Origin: Paracoccaceae bacterium
GTDB taxonomy: Bacteria; Pseudomonadota; Alphaproteobacteria; Rhodobacterales; Rhodobacteraceae
Reading direction: 5' to 3'
Length of the DNA stretch: 46,200 nucleotides
Assembly (NCBI GenBank): GCA_006844665.1
Contig: SPJP01000018.1
Location: 1 to 46,200 of the forward strand
A program made the position numbers and the translations under genes. This document shows positions 24,047 to 32,127 of this stretch, piece by piece; position 1 is the first letter of the stretch; each line of letters starts with the position of its first letter. The notes beneath the pieces were generated by a model, which was given only the letters and a program-made list of their open reading frames with translations, did no database searches and had not been told where the DNA came from.

Positions 24047-24862
24047 TTAGGTGTCAGATAGGAGCGATCTGAGGCTGTGCAACCTGTCGCGCAACGCAAT
24101 CAGATCTGCCCATGCGTCACGTTTCGCCACGGGGGTGCGCAACAGGAAGGACGGGGGCAGCATGGGCAGGCAGGGTTTGCCGAAAACCTCGGCCCAATTG
24201 CCGCGCAGACGTGATATTCCTTTGCGCCCAAGCAGGGCCTGACAGCTGACATTGCCCATGGCGATAATCACTTGGGGCGCGGCCAGGGCGACGTGGCGTT
24301 CCAGGAAGGGCATCATCATCGCCAGCTCTTCCGGGCGGGGATCGCGACCTTGGGGCGGGCGCCAGGGCAGAACATGGGTCAGGTAGACGGCATCGCGGGG
24401 GTCTGTTGCAGCCCGGTCCAGACCAATCGCGGCCAGCATCTTGTCCAGCAACTGGCCTTCGCGGCCCATAAACGGCTTGCCCTGTTCGTCATCATCCCGT
24501 CCGGGGGCATCGCCGATGATCATCACCTGTGCGCCGGGGGTGCCATCTGCAAACACCAGCTGGCGCGCGCCTTTCTTCAAGTCGCATTCTTCAAACGCGT
24601 CCAGCGCGGCGCGCAAGGCAGTAATCGAATCGACCTGGGCCGAGGATTTCGCCAACGCCACCGGATCAATCTTTTGCACAGGCACCGCTGGGGCGGTCAC
24701 ATGGGCAGCAGGCGGCGCGTCGGCGACGGCGGGTTTCTTGGGTTGGGGTGGCTGCAAGGCATAGCGATCGATCGGCGCATCACAGATCGCCTCGGTCGCG
24801 CCCAGTTCGACCTGCCACGCCAACAGCGCTCGTGCAGTTTCAAAGTCCATGTGAGTCCCCAT
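24047..24862 (-). CDS. Uracil-DNA glycosylase family 4/5-like protein lacking Fe-S cysteines
   Basis: A 271-residue UDG-fold protein. The family 4 core is recognisable: VFADGTPGAQVMIIGDAPGR, GKPFMGREGQLLDKMLAAIG, VYLTHVLPWRPPQGRDP, VIIAMGNVSCQALLG and PSFLLRTPVAKRDAW. Key positions are altered. Of the four cysteines that normally hold the 4Fe-4S cluster only Cys93 remains; the others appear as Lys96, Trp167 and Met (182 or 183). Motif 1 is GDAPG rather than GEAPG, and the motif-2 histidine of HPSxLL is Pro236. Residues 38-75 form a Pro/Ala-rich linker. The start may be 24850 (MDFETAR) rather than 24862. I read it as a divergent UDG with doubtful or changed activity. Confidence 0.8.
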   Translation of the reverse strand: MGTHMDFETARALLAWQVELGATEAICDAPIDRYALQPPQPKKPAVADAPPAAHVTAPAVPVQKIDPVALAKSSAQVDSITALRAALDAFEECDLKKGARQLVFADGTPGAQVMIIGDAPGRDDDEQGKPFMGREGQLLDKMLAAIGLDRAATDPRDAVYLTHVLPWRPPQGRDPRPEELAMMMPFLERHVALAAPQVIIAMGNVSCQALLGRKGISRLRGNWAEVFGKPCLPMLPPSFLLRTPVAKRDAWADLIALRDRLHSLRSLLSDT

Positions 24863-24969
24863 AAAGTGACCCTATTCAGCCAATCGAGCAGACGCAATGC
24901 ACAGGACTTGTGACCGCCCCCCAGACAGGCCTATAAGCAACCCGATCACGCTTAGACCTTGGGGGGTTC

Positions 24970-25926
24970 ATGGCATTTCGCGCGCGGCATCTGTTGGGGA
25001 TCGAGCATCTCGGCCCGGATGAAATTATCACCCTTCTGGATTTGGCGGAAACCTATGTCACGCTGAACCGTCAGCCGCAGAAACATGGGCGCGCGCTGGA
25101 AGGCCTGACCCAGATCAACATGTTTTTCGAGGCCTCGACCCGGACCCAAGCCAGTTTCGAGCTGGCGGGCAAACGTCTGGGCGCTGATGTTATGAACATG
25201 GCGATGGCCGCCAGCAGCCTGAAAAAGGGTGAAACGCTGATCGACACCGCGATGACGCTGAATGCGATGCACCCGGATCTGTTGGTGGTGCGCCATCCCC
25301 ATTCCGGTGCCGTTGATCTGCTGGCCCAAAAGGTAAACTGCGCGGTTCTGAATGCAGGCGATGGACGGCACGAGCACCCAACCCAGGCCCTGCTGGATGC
25401 GCTGACCATTCGCCGCGCCAAGGGCCGTTTGCACCGCCTGAACATCGCGATTTGCGGCGATATCGCCCATAGCCGGGTGGCGCGTTCGAACATCTTGCTG
25501 CTGGGCAAGATGGAAAACCGCGTTCGGCTGGTAGGCCCCGCTACCCTGATGCCGTCCCAAGTGGATCAGCTTGGGGTCGAGGTTTACGACGATATGCGCA
25601 AAGGCCTGGACGGCTGCGACGTCGTCATGATGCTGCGCCTTCAAAAAGAGCGGATGGACGGCGGCTTTATCCCGTCCGAACGGGAATACTACCACCGCTA
25701 CGGGCTAGACGCCGAAAAGCTGAGCCATGCCAAGCCAGACGCCATCGTGATGCATCCGGGCCCGATGAACCGTGGGGTGGAAATCGACGGGTTGCTGGCC
25801 GATGACATCAACCGCTCGGTCATTCAGGATCAGGTGGAAATGGGCGTTGCGGTGCGCATGGCCGCCATGGATCTGCTGGCGCGCAACCTGACAGCCGCCA
25901 CGACCACAGGCGGTGTGCTGGTATGA
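24970..25926 (+). CDS. pyrB: Aspartate carbamoyltransferase catalytic chain
   Basis: A 318-residue PyrB, which condenses aspartate and carbamoyl phosphate in the second step of pyrimidine synthesis. The carbamoyl-phosphate motif [20 protein letters not shown] lies at about residues 53-72, and the later family sequences [41 protein letters not shown] and [12 protein letters not shown] are present. It leads an operon with a dihydroorotase homologue that seems to have lost its metal site; in Pseudomonas-type enzymes such an inactive PyrC partner is needed for PyrB assembly. GGGGGGTTC precedes the ATG, and the stop overlaps the next gene by 4 bp. Confidence 0.96.
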   Translation: MAFRARHLLGIEHLGPDEIITLLDLAETYVTLNRQPQKHGRALEGLTQINMFFEASTRTQASFELAGKRLGADVMNMAMAASSLKKGETLIDTAMTLNAMHPDLLVVRHPHSGAVDLLAQKVNCAVLNAGDGRHEHPTQALLDALTIRRAKGRLHRLNIAICGDIAHSRVARSNILLLGKMENRVRLVGPATLMPSQVDQLGVEVYDDMRKGLDGCDVVMMLRLQKERMDGGFIPSEREYYHRYGLDAEKLSHAKPDAIVMHPGPMNRGVEIDGLLADDINRSVIQDQVEMGVAVRMAAMDLLARNLTAATTTGGVLV

Positions 25927-26357
25927 GCGCCCTACGGCCCGGCGAAAGGGTGCTTTTTGCCACCCAAACTGACCGTGTAGTGCAGCTGTTGTCCTTTTGC
26001 CTTTATACCGTTCTGGGCCTGATGGCGGCCGTTGTGGCCCAGGCCGTTTTGTTTTCACCCAGCAGTGATGGCAATATCATCAAGACCGGCATTCAGTTTG
26101 CCCTGTCCTTCGGGCCTTTGCTGATCGGGGCGATGCTGCGCAGCAGGCCGCGCTATCTGCTGACCACGCACCGGATCGCGCAGGTGTCCAAAACAGGCCA
26201 AATCGACAGCCAGCTGTTGCTGCACGATTTGGAAAACGTGCGCCGGTTCCAAGGTAGCCTGTTTTTGACAGGCCGCAAAAGCAATGGCCTGAAAATTCAG
26301 TTTGTCCGCGAGGCCTTGCTGATCGAGCAAACCCTGCGCCAAAGGCTTGCTGCATGA
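25923..26357 (+). CDS. Membrane protein with a bacterial PH-like domain
   Basis: A 144-residue protein with two hydrophobic helices ([20 protein letters not shown], about residues 22-41, and [20 protein letters not shown], about 55-74) followed by a small beta-rich domain. The sequence [20 protein letters not shown] and [18 protein letters not shown] resembles the YdbS-type bacterial PH domains that often sit in membranes. Its function is unknown. It overlaps pyrB and the next gene by 4 bp each, so it is part of the pyrimidine operon in expression though perhaps not in function. Confidence 0.72.
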   Translation: MSALRPGERVLFATQTDRVVQLLSFCLYTVLGLMAAVVAQAVLFSPSSDGNIIKTGIQFALSFGPLLIGAMLRSRPRYLLTTHRIAQVSKTGQIDSQLLLHDLENVRRFQGSLFLTGRKSNGLKIQFVREALLIEQTLRQRLAA

Positions 26358-26875
26358 GTGCCCCGATCGACATACCAGCGTCCGAGCGGGGCAAAACGCG
26401 GGTGTTCGCCGTGAACCTGCCATGGGCCGAGGCGCAGGCAACCACGGCGCAGGCCTTGCTTGGCGTGGACGATCTGCCAAAGGATGCCGCAACCCTGTTT
26501 CCGGTCGCGGATTTGGCCGATATTGGGCTGACCGGCTACCTGACCGAAGGCTTGGGCCTGTCCGACGACCAGATCGCGGTGGACAAATCCAAACTGTCGG
26601 CGCTGGATGGGTTTGTTTTGGTTCTGGTGTCAAATCTACTGAAGGGTCAGGCAGTTACGGTCGATCCGGGGCCGAACCTGACCTTGATCGGGACCTATCT
26701 GGACGTGCCTGCCGCTGTGGACCTGACGCCATTAACCTCGGACGCGGCAAGCGGTCAGTTAGCCGGGGGCAATGCCCCGCTAGACCCGCCAAAGTTTGAG
26801 GTGCTTTACTTGATGATTGCTGCGATCATCCTTAGCGCGCTTGTCCTTGCTATATTTCTGGTCGGTCTGTTGTGA
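26354..26875 (+). CDS. Hypothetical protein with C-terminal membrane helix
   Basis: A 173-residue protein I do not recognise. The first 145 residues look soluble (DIPASERGKTRVFAVNLPWA, LTGYLTEGLGLSDDQIAVDK, LDGFVLVLVSNLLKGQAVTV), and the last 25 form one hydrophobic helix (YLMIAAIILSALVLAIFLVG), as in a tail-anchored protein. It overlaps the PH-like gene by 4 bp. The pairing of two small membrane-associated proteins suggests a shared complex, but nothing in the sequence shows what it does. Confidence 0.7.
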   Translation: MSAPIDIPASERGKTRVFAVNLPWAEAQATTAQALLGVDDLPKDAATLFPVADLADIGLTGYLTEGLGLSDDQIAVDKSKLSALDGFVLVLVSNLLKGQAVTVDPGPNLTLIGTYLDVPAAVDLTPLTSDAASGQLAGGNAPLDPPKFEVLYLMIAAIILSALVLAIFLVGLL

Positions 26876-26915
26876 TGCCCGGCTTTCGTTCCTCACTCGC
26901 TAGAAAGAGCTGCCG

Positions 26916-27350
26916 ATGAAAGGTTTCTTCGCCCGTCTTTTTGGTCGCAAAGGCTCTGCCGCCGACGCGCCTGGGAAACCACCCCGTCCGATCCCAAAGA
27001 CGGTCCACGTCTTTACCTGTGATTTCGACACCGAACAGGGGTTTCTGAACTATGCCGACCAGCATTGGACGGTTGATGATGCAGAACCTTACTGCGTGAT
27101 GGAACAAGATCTGACCCTGCCCTATTTGGATCGCAACTATGTCGAGCTGATCCAAGGCGATGCGGATGACATTGATGCTCATGTGCGGCCCTTGCTGGAA
27201 TATAGCTCGGACGCGGATGCGGTGTTTCTGGGGGCCCCTTCTGTGCGCCAAGCCGTGCTGATCTATGATCTGGCCCTGCCGCCAGACCCGCCTGTTTTGC
27301 ACCCCACCCCGCAAGCCCGCTATGTCGGACAGCTGGACCTGAAACTATGA
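26916..27350 (+). CDS. Hypothetical soluble protein in the pyr operon
   Basis: A 144-residue protein of unknown function. A basic start (MKGFFARLFGRKGSAADAPG) is followed by a compact acidic alpha/beta domain (KTVHVFTCDFDTEQGFLNYA, YCVMEQDLTLPYLDRNYVEL, DAHVRPLLEYSSDADAVFLG). No signal or membrane segment is visible. It starts 40 bp after the preceding gene and overlaps the pyrC-like gene by 4 bp, so its expression is tied to that gene. Confidence 0.7.
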   Translation: MKGFFARLFGRKGSAADAPGKPPRPIPKTVHVFTCDFDTEQGFLNYADQHWTVDDAEPYCVMEQDLTLPYLDRNYVELIQGDADDIDAHVRPLLEYSSDADAVFLGAPSVRQAVLIYDLALPPDPPVLHPTPQARYVGQLDLKL

Positions 27351-28630
27351 CCGCGCTTCACTTTACCAACGCCATCCTGATCGACCCCGAGGAAGGGACC
27401 GAAACCGCTGGCAGCTTGCTGGTCCAAGACGGGGTAATTTCGGCGCTTAACCCAGCCAATGTGCCTGCGGATGCGCAGGTTGTGGACTGTGCGGGCCAGT
27501 GTTTGGCCCCGGGCATTGTGGATCTCGGCGTCAAGATCGGCGAGCCGGGCGAGCGCCATAAGGAAAGCTTCAAGACCGCCGGGCTGGCTGCTGCCGCAGG
27601 TGGGGTCACCACCGTTGTGACCCGCGCCGATACCACCCCTGCCGTCGACACACCCGAAGCGCTGAACTTTGTCACCCAGCGGGCCAAGCAGGTCACAGCG
27701 ATACGCATCGCCCCCATGGCCGCCCTGACCAAAGACCGGGCCGGGCGCGAGATGACGGAATACGGCTTTCTTTCAGACGCAGGTGCTGTGGCGTTTTCCG
27801 ACGGGGACGCCGTTGTGCGCGACCCCAAGATTTTCGGCCGCGCTATGACCTATGCCAAAGGCTTGGGCGCATTGATCATCGCCCATGTGCAAGACCCCGG
27901 TCTTAGCAAAGGTGCGGCAGTGACATCGGGCAAATTCGCCACCTTGCGCGGCCTGCCCGCCGTATCCCTCATGGCCGAACGCATGGGCCTGGAACGCGAC
28001 CTTGCGCTGGTTGAAATGACGGGCGCGCGATATCACGCCGACCAAATCTCAACCGCTCAAGCCCTTGGCCCCTTGCAGCGCGCCAAAGAGGCCGGACTGG
28101 ACGTGACGGCGGGGGTTTCGATCCACCACCTGACGCTGAATGCCTTGGATGTGGGCGACTACCGGACCTTTTTTAAGGTCAAGCCGCCATTGCGCGACGA
28201 AGACGACCGCATTGCGATGGTCGAGGCTGTGGCCTCGGGCCTGATCGACATCGTTAGTTCGATGCACACGCCCCAGGACGAGGAATCCAAACGTTTGCCT
28301 TATGAGGAGGCCGCAAGCGGTGCGGTCGGCTTGGAAACCCTGCTGCCTGCAGCCTTGCGCCTGTACCACGAAGACCAGCTGAGCCTGCCGCAATTATTCC
28401 GCGCCATGTCCCTGAACCCGGCCAAACGCCTTGGCTTGCCTGGGGGGCGGTTAAGCGTGGGCGCGCCTGCCGATCTGGTCCTGTTTGATCCCAACGCCCC
28501 CTTCGTGATGGACCGAACCAAGCTGCAGTCCAAATCGAAAAACACCCCTTTTGACGGGGCACGTATGCAGGGTAAAACCCGCGCAACCTATGTCGGCGGC
28601 GTGCAGGTCTTTCCCGCGCGCCCCGCGTAA
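27347..28630 (+). CDS. pyrC: Dihydroorotase homologue lacking metal ligands (PyrC'/PyrX-like)
   Basis: A 427-residue protein of the class I dihydroorotase family by length and overall sequence (GGVTTVVTRADTTPAVDTPE, FSDGDAVVRDPKIFGRAMTY, YEEAASGAVGLETLLPAALR). Its catalytic site is largely gone. The metal-binding HxH in the family motif DxHVHxREPG reads G61-V-K63 here (VDLGVKIGEPGERHKES), the following substrate Arg is Gly65, the His of the YHxxH motif is Gln233 and the catalytic Asp before H-A-P is Met306. Asp152 and His180 remain. It is therefore probably a non-catalytic partner of PyrB, as known for PyrC' of Pseudomonas, and the true dihydroorotase should lie elsewhere. It overlaps the preceding gene by 4 bp. 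Confidence 0.88.
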   Translation: MTALHFTNAILIDPEEGTETAGSLLVQDGVISALNPANVPADAQVVDCAGQCLAPGIVDLGVKIGEPGERHKESFKTAGLAAAAGGVTTVVTRADTTPAVDTPEALNFVTQRAKQVTAIRIAPMAALTKDRAGREMTEYGFLSDAGAVAFSDGDAVVRDPKIFGRAMTYAKGLGALIIAHVQDPGLSKGAAVTSGKFATLRGLPAVSLMAERMGLERDLALVEMTGARYHADQISTAQALGPLQRAKEAGLDVTAGVSIHHLTLNALDVGDYRTFFKVKPPLRDEDDRIAMVEAVASGLIDIVSSMHTPQDEESKRLPYEEAASGAVGLETLLPAALRLYHEDQLSLPQLFRAMSLNPAKRLGLPGGRLSVGAPADLVLFDPNAPFVMDRTKLQSKSKNTPFDGARMQGKTRATYVGGVQVFPARPA

Positions 28631-28650
28631 CTCAACAGACGGAGCCCCAA

Positions 28651-29262
28651 ATGCCAGAGATTACAACGGCCCTTCCCCTTTTGGCCGCGACCGCAGTGCT
28701 GGCCTATTTGCTGGGCGCTATTCCATTTGGCATCGTGATTGCCAAGCTATTCGGTCTTGGCAACCTGCGCGAGATTGGGTCTGGCAATATTGGGGCCACG
28801 AATGTGCTGCGCACCGGCAATAAAGTGGCTGCCTTTCTGACGTTGATCTGTGATGCGGGCAAAGCGGGCGCTGCGGTTCTGCTGGCCCGCGCCTTTGTGG
28901 GCGAAGACGCCGCGCAATTGGCGGGCTTCATGGCGTTTCTGGGCCATTGCTTTCCGGTCTATCTGAAATTCAAAGGCGGCAAGGGCGTTGCGACCTATCT
29001 GGGCACTTTGCTGGCCTTGGCCTGGCCTATCGGCCTTGGCGCTTGCCTGATTTGGCTGGCCATCGCGCGCCTGTTCAAGATCAGCTCGCTCGCCGCACTA
29101 ATGGCCGCTTTGCTGACCCCGGGATTGGCCTGGGGCCTAAACCGACCCGATATGTTAATTTTGATGGCCGCGCTCGGAATTTTGATCTGGTTTCGCCATT
29201 CTGAAAACATAATTCGCTTGCTTGATGGAACCGAGACGAAAATCGGAGCCAAAAAAGAGTAG
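28651..29262 (+). CDS. plsY: Glycerol-3-phosphate acyltransferase PlsY
   Basis: A 203-residue integral membrane enzyme that uses acyl phosphate to acylate glycerol-3-phosphate, the first step of phospholipid synthesis. The three conserved loops are visible: AIPFGIVIAKLFGLGNLREI with GSGNIGATNVLRTGNK (about residues 36-61), FKGGKGVATYLG (about 108-119) and the C-terminal FRHSENIIRLLDGTETKIG. About five hydrophobic helices span the protein. ACGGAGCC supports the ATG at 28651, 20 bp after the pyrC-like gene. Being in the pyr operon it links membrane lipid and nucleotide supply only by expression, as far as can be seen. Confidence 0.95.
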   Translation: MPEITTALPLLAATAVLAYLLGAIPFGIVIAKLFGLGNLREIGSGNIGATNVLRTGNKVAAFLTLICDAGKAGAAVLLARAFVGEDAAQLAGFMAFLGHCFPVYLKFKGGKGVATYLGTLLALAWPIGLGACLIWLAIARLFKISSLAALMAALLTPGLAWGLNRPDMLILMAALGILIWFRHSENIIRLLDGTETKIGAKKE

Positions 29263-29266
29263 ACCC

Positions 29267-29800
29267 ATGGGTTTTTTCGCAGCCATCGCGAACAGTTATG
29301 TCAACATTCTTTCCTTTTCGGGCCGTGCCAGCCGATCTGAATATTGGTGTTTTCTGCTGTTTCAGATTCTTGTGATCTTTACTGGGTCCTTCGCGGTGGG
29401 CTTGCTCGTTGGTTCCACAGAAGCAGCCGGGCTAGCCCTAGATCCTGCAACCTCCACATCCCTAATGGGCATTTTTTCTGTCGTTTTTCTGATTTTCTTT
29501 CAGATCCCCAGCATCACTTCGACAGTCCGCCGTTTGCACGATACTGGCAGGTCCGGATGGTGGTTCTGGATTCCGATTTTGCCCATTATCGGCACGATCA
29601 TTTTGTTGGTTTTGTTGCTTCAGCGGGGCACCCAAGGGCACAACCAATTTGGACGCGACCCGCTGAACCCGGCTAGCCGCCGCCGCAACGCCCCCAAAGT
29701 CTACGCCCCCGAGATCCGGGAAAAGCGCGCCAGGAACGAAGCCGCGCGCCGGGCCGAGATCATGGATTACTACCGCAAGAATGTGGCCAGCAACACTTGA
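29267..29800 (+). CDS. DUF805 membrane protein, first copy
   Basis: A 177-residue DUF805 protein. The hallmark FSGRASRSEYWCFLLFQILV lies at about residues 18-37, and RRLHDTGRSGWWFWIPILPI with LLQRGTQGHNQFGRDPLNPA follows, all typical of this small family of inner-membrane proteins of unknown role. Three to four hydrophobic helices are visible. A charged cytoplasmic tail (EIREKRARNEAARRAEIMDY) is longer than in the second copy. The ATG at 29267 gives the family N-terminus MGFFAAIANSYVN and lies 4 bp after the plsY stop. Confidence 0.9.
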   Translation: MGFFAAIANSYVNILSFSGRASRSEYWCFLLFQILVIFTGSFAVGLLVGSTEAAGLALDPATSTSLMGIFSVVFLIFFQIPSITSTVRRLHDTGRSGWWFWIPILPIIGTIILLVLLLQRGTQGHNQFGRDPLNPASRRRNAPKVYAPEIREKRARNEAARRAEIMDYYRKNVASNT

Positions 29801-29852
29801 TCCCTGCGCCCAAGGCTGAAACACTCTCGCCTATCCAGCGAGGGGCAAGGCT

Positions 29853-30272
29853 ATGGGCTTTCTAGAAGCGATCCAGTCAGGATTTCAGAACTACGTGACG
29901 TTTTCCGGCCGCGCCAGCCGGTCAGAATACTGGTATTGGACCTTGTTTTCGATCCTTGCCAATGTGGCTGCATCCTTTGTCGGTGGCGAGAACTTCAGCA
30001 GCGTGGTGTCATTGGCTTTGTTATTGCCTGGCTTGGCCGTCGCAGCACGCAGATTGCATGACACCGATAAGTCAGCCTGGCTGCTTCTGTTGATCCTGAT
30101 CCCGATTTTGGGTTGGGCCGTTCTGCTCTATTTCTATGTCATCATAGGCACCAACGGGCCGAACCAATACGGGCCCGACCCGCTGGGGGGGCCTGGGGGT
30201 GATTGGGACGCAAATATGCCGCCCCAAGGGTTTCACCGGTCCAATATTCCAACCGTGCCACGCAAAGACTAG
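29853..30272 (+). CDS. DUF805 membrane protein, second copy
   Basis: A 139-residue DUF805 protein, paralogous to the gene just upstream: both begin MGF(F/L), carry FSGRASRSEYW near residue 20, and share RRLHDT near the middle and G(P/H)NQ(Y/F)G(P/R)DPL later. It lacks the charged tail of the first copy and has a shorter middle. The pair most likely arose by tandem duplication. It converges on the methyltransferase gene, sharing the CTAG at 30269-30272 with its stop. Confidence 0.9.
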   Translation: MGFLEAIQSGFQNYVTFSGRASRSEYWYWTLFSILANVAASFVGGENFSSVVSLALLLPGLAVAARRLHDTDKSAWLLLLILIPILGWAVLLYFYVIIGTNGPNQYGPDPLGGPGGDWDANMPPQGFHRSNIPTVPRKD

Positions 30273-30910
30273 GGCTTGCGCGCGGCAATGTAATGCGCAG
30301 GCGGAGGCCCCACGGGGTGGTCGCCATATTCCAACAGCTCGAACCCGGCATCCTTGATGGCATCCCGCAGCTGTTGGGAGGAAAACGACCGCACATATGG
30401 GGCTTTGCCGATGCATTGCATCACAGGAATAAAGACCCGCATGGCCACGCCCTGCAGACCCATGCCCGGTTCGCCCAGACAAGGCGTTTTCGAAATGAAC
30501 ATCCCGCCCGAAGGCAGCGCGTCATACACTTGGCCAAAGAACCATTCCATATTGGGGACCAGGTGAAACAAGCTATGGGCCATGATCACCCGAAAGCGGC
30601 CCGGCATGAGGGGCTCTTGCTCGATGTCCAGATTTTCGAAGCTGACGTTCTGGATGTTTTGGGCTGCGGCCTTTTCGCGCCCGATCTGCAGCATCTCGGA
30701 CGACAGGTCGGTGGCGACGATATGGTTCACATAGGCCGCATGGATCAACGCGGTCGAGCCCGTGCCACAGCCTATCTCTAGCACCTCGTCAGTTGGGGAT
30801 AGGTAGGACTGGGTCCGGCCCAGAGTGTATTCATAGGCCTCGGGGTTACCGATCTTGGATTTGGCGTATTTTCGGGCGGCTTTGTCCCAGAACCTGGCGC
30901 GGTTTTTCAT
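30269..30910 (-). CDS. Class I SAM-dependent methyltransferase
   Basis: A 213-residue methyltransferase of the Rossmann type. Motif I is VLEIGCGTGSTALIHAAYVN (about residues 39-58), the adenosine acidic residue is in IVATDLSSEMLQIGREKAAA, and FENLDIEQEPLMPGRFRVIM and LFHLVPNMEWFFGQVYDALP follow. The substrate cannot be told from sequence. The start region MKNRARFWDKAARKYAKSKI is typical of small-molecule methyltransferases of this size. It is divergent from the LysR gene, which may regulate it, and overlaps the DUF805 stop by 4 bp. Confidence 0.88.
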   Translation of the reverse strand: MKNRARFWDKAARKYAKSKIGNPEAYEYTLGRTQSYLSPTDEVLEIGCGTGSTALIHAAYVNHIVATDLSSEMLQIGREKAAAQNIQNVSFENLDIEQEPLMPGRFRVIMAHSLFHLVPNMEWFFGQVYDALPSGGMFISKTPCLGEPGMGLQGVAMRVFIPVMQCIGKAPYVRSFSSQQLRDAIKDAGFELLEYGDHPVGPPPAHYIAARKP

Positions 30911-30958
30911 CGTAATCTCCTTTAACCCTCACATACTGATGCAATTCCTTTAGGGGAA

Positions 30959-31000
30959 TTGACGAAATTTGCAGAAAATCTATACATATTCGTATGGATA
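30959..31000 (+). promoter_or_regulatory. Promoter and start-spanning palindrome of the LysR gene
   Basis: TTGACG (30959-30964) and TATACA (30981-30986) with a 16-bp spacer make a near-consensus sigma-70 promoter. The predicted start of transcription, 7 bp after the -10, falls at 30993-30994, the A of the start codon, and there is no ribosome site, so the message is probably leaderless. The dyad TATACATATTCGTATGGATA (30981-31000; TATnCATA/TATGnATA) covers the -10, start site and start codon and would suit autorepression by LysR. Confidence 0.6.
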
Positions 31001-31869
31001 CACCGTTCGACTGGAACAGAATGCGGGCTTTTTGGGCCACGGCGCAGCATGGCTCACTTACCAGTGCAGCCAAAGCTTTGTCTTTGACCCAGCCGACCCT
31101 TAGCCGCCAGATCACTGCGCTGGAACAAGAGCTGGACGTGATGTTGTTCGAACGGGTCGGGCGCGGGTTGCAATTGACCGAAGCGGGCGGCCAGATCCTG
31201 GCCCATGTAAAGGAAATGGGCGCTGCGGCAGAAAGGGTGGCCTTGTCTGCAGCGGGGCAAAGCCAGAGCGTGGACGGGCTGGTGCGGATCACAGCAAGCG
31301 AGAATATGACAACCCGCTATCTGCCCGAAGCCTTGACCGTGATCCGGTCCCGCGCGCCGCGATTGCGGGTTGAGATCGTGGCGACGAACGACATTAGCGA
31401 TCTGAAACGCCGCGAAGCCGATATCGCCATCCGCCATGTCCGGCCCGATCAACCGGATCTGATTGCAAAACTGATCCGAGAGGCAAAGGGCTATTTCTAC
31501 GCCTCGGACAGCTATTTGGCGACGCGCAAGATCCCCAAAACAGCCGCCGATCTGAAGCATCATGATTTCGTCGCCTATGGCGATCCTCAAACCATGGTTG
31601 ACTATCTGGCGGCGATCAATCTGCCGGTCGCGTTGGAAAACATCCCCTACGGGTCAACCAGCATCGCCGCCGCCTGGGCCCTGGCCCGCGCCGGGCTTGG
31701 CATCGCTGTCATGGAAGACCGGGTCGCAGAAACAGCGCCAGAGATGGCGCGCGTTTTGCCCGATCAGCCCCCAGTCACCTTCCCGATCTGGCTGGTCACC
31801 CACCGAGAGATCCACACAAGCCCCCGGATCAGGCTGGTGTTCGATACATTGGCCGAGGTTTTGGCTTAG
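30994..31869 (+). CDS. LysR-family transcriptional regulator
   Basis: A 291-residue LysR-type regulator. The N-terminal winged helix-turn-helix is clear (FDWNRMRAFWATAQHGSLTS, AAKALSLTQPTLSRQITALE, about residues 4-43), followed by the linker helix and a periplasmic-binding-like effector domain beginning near GLVRITASENMTTRYLPEAL. The effector is not known. It lies opposite the methyltransferase gene across 83 bp. The stop TAG at 31867-31869 is the first three bases of the terminal repeat of the palindromic element that follows. Confidence 0.94.
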   Translation: MDTPFDWNRMRAFWATAQHGSLTSAAKALSLTQPTLSRQITALEQELDVMLFERVGRGLQLTEAGGQILAHVKEMGAAAERVALSAAGQSQSVDGLVRITASENMTTRYLPEALTVIRSRAPRLRVEIVATNDISDLKRREADIAIRHVRPDQPDLIAKLIREAKGYFYASDSYLATRKIPKTAADLKHHDFVAYGDPQTMVDYLAAINLPVALENIPYGSTSIAAAWALARAGLGIAVMEDRVAETAPEMARVLPDQPPVTFPIWLVTHREIHTSPRIRLVFDTLAEVLA

Positions 31870-31899
31870 GCTCAGGACCCATTGATTTTTCCGCACCGG

Positions 31900-31995
31900 C
31901 GCCAAAATCACGAAATATCAGGGGTTTGGGACGCGCAGGGAATAGTGGTGCTATTTCCAAGCGACCCAAGCCGCTGAGATGACGTGATTTTGGCG
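31900..31995. repeat. Left internal hairpin of the palindromic element
   Basis: CGCCAAAATCACG (31900-31912) pairs perfectly with CGTGATTTTGGCG (31983-31995). Nested inside are GGTTTGGG near 31923-31930 with CCCAAGCC near 31965-31972, and the tip GGGAATAG (31938-31945) with CTATTTCC (31951-31958) around TGGTG. Confidence 0.8.
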
Positions 31996-32002
31996 TCTGC
32001 GA

Positions 32003-32097
32003 TTTGTCGGATTTCTGACCTGGACGTCGTCGCACGTCCTTGAAATAGATGGCTATTCCTGCGGACCTGCTCCTCGCCAGATCGAAAATCTGACAAA
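32003..32097. repeat. Right internal hairpin of the palindromic element
   Basis: TTTGTCGGATTT (from 32003) pairs with AAAATCTGACAAA (ending 32097), continued by CCTGG against CCAG (32077-32080). The tip is GAAATAG (32042-32048), ATGG, CTATTCC (32053-32059). A short alternative hairpin GGACGT/ACGTCC lies at 32022-32039. Confidence 0.75.
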
Positions 32098-32127
32098 CCG
32101 GTGCTGGAAAATCAATAGGTCCTGAGC

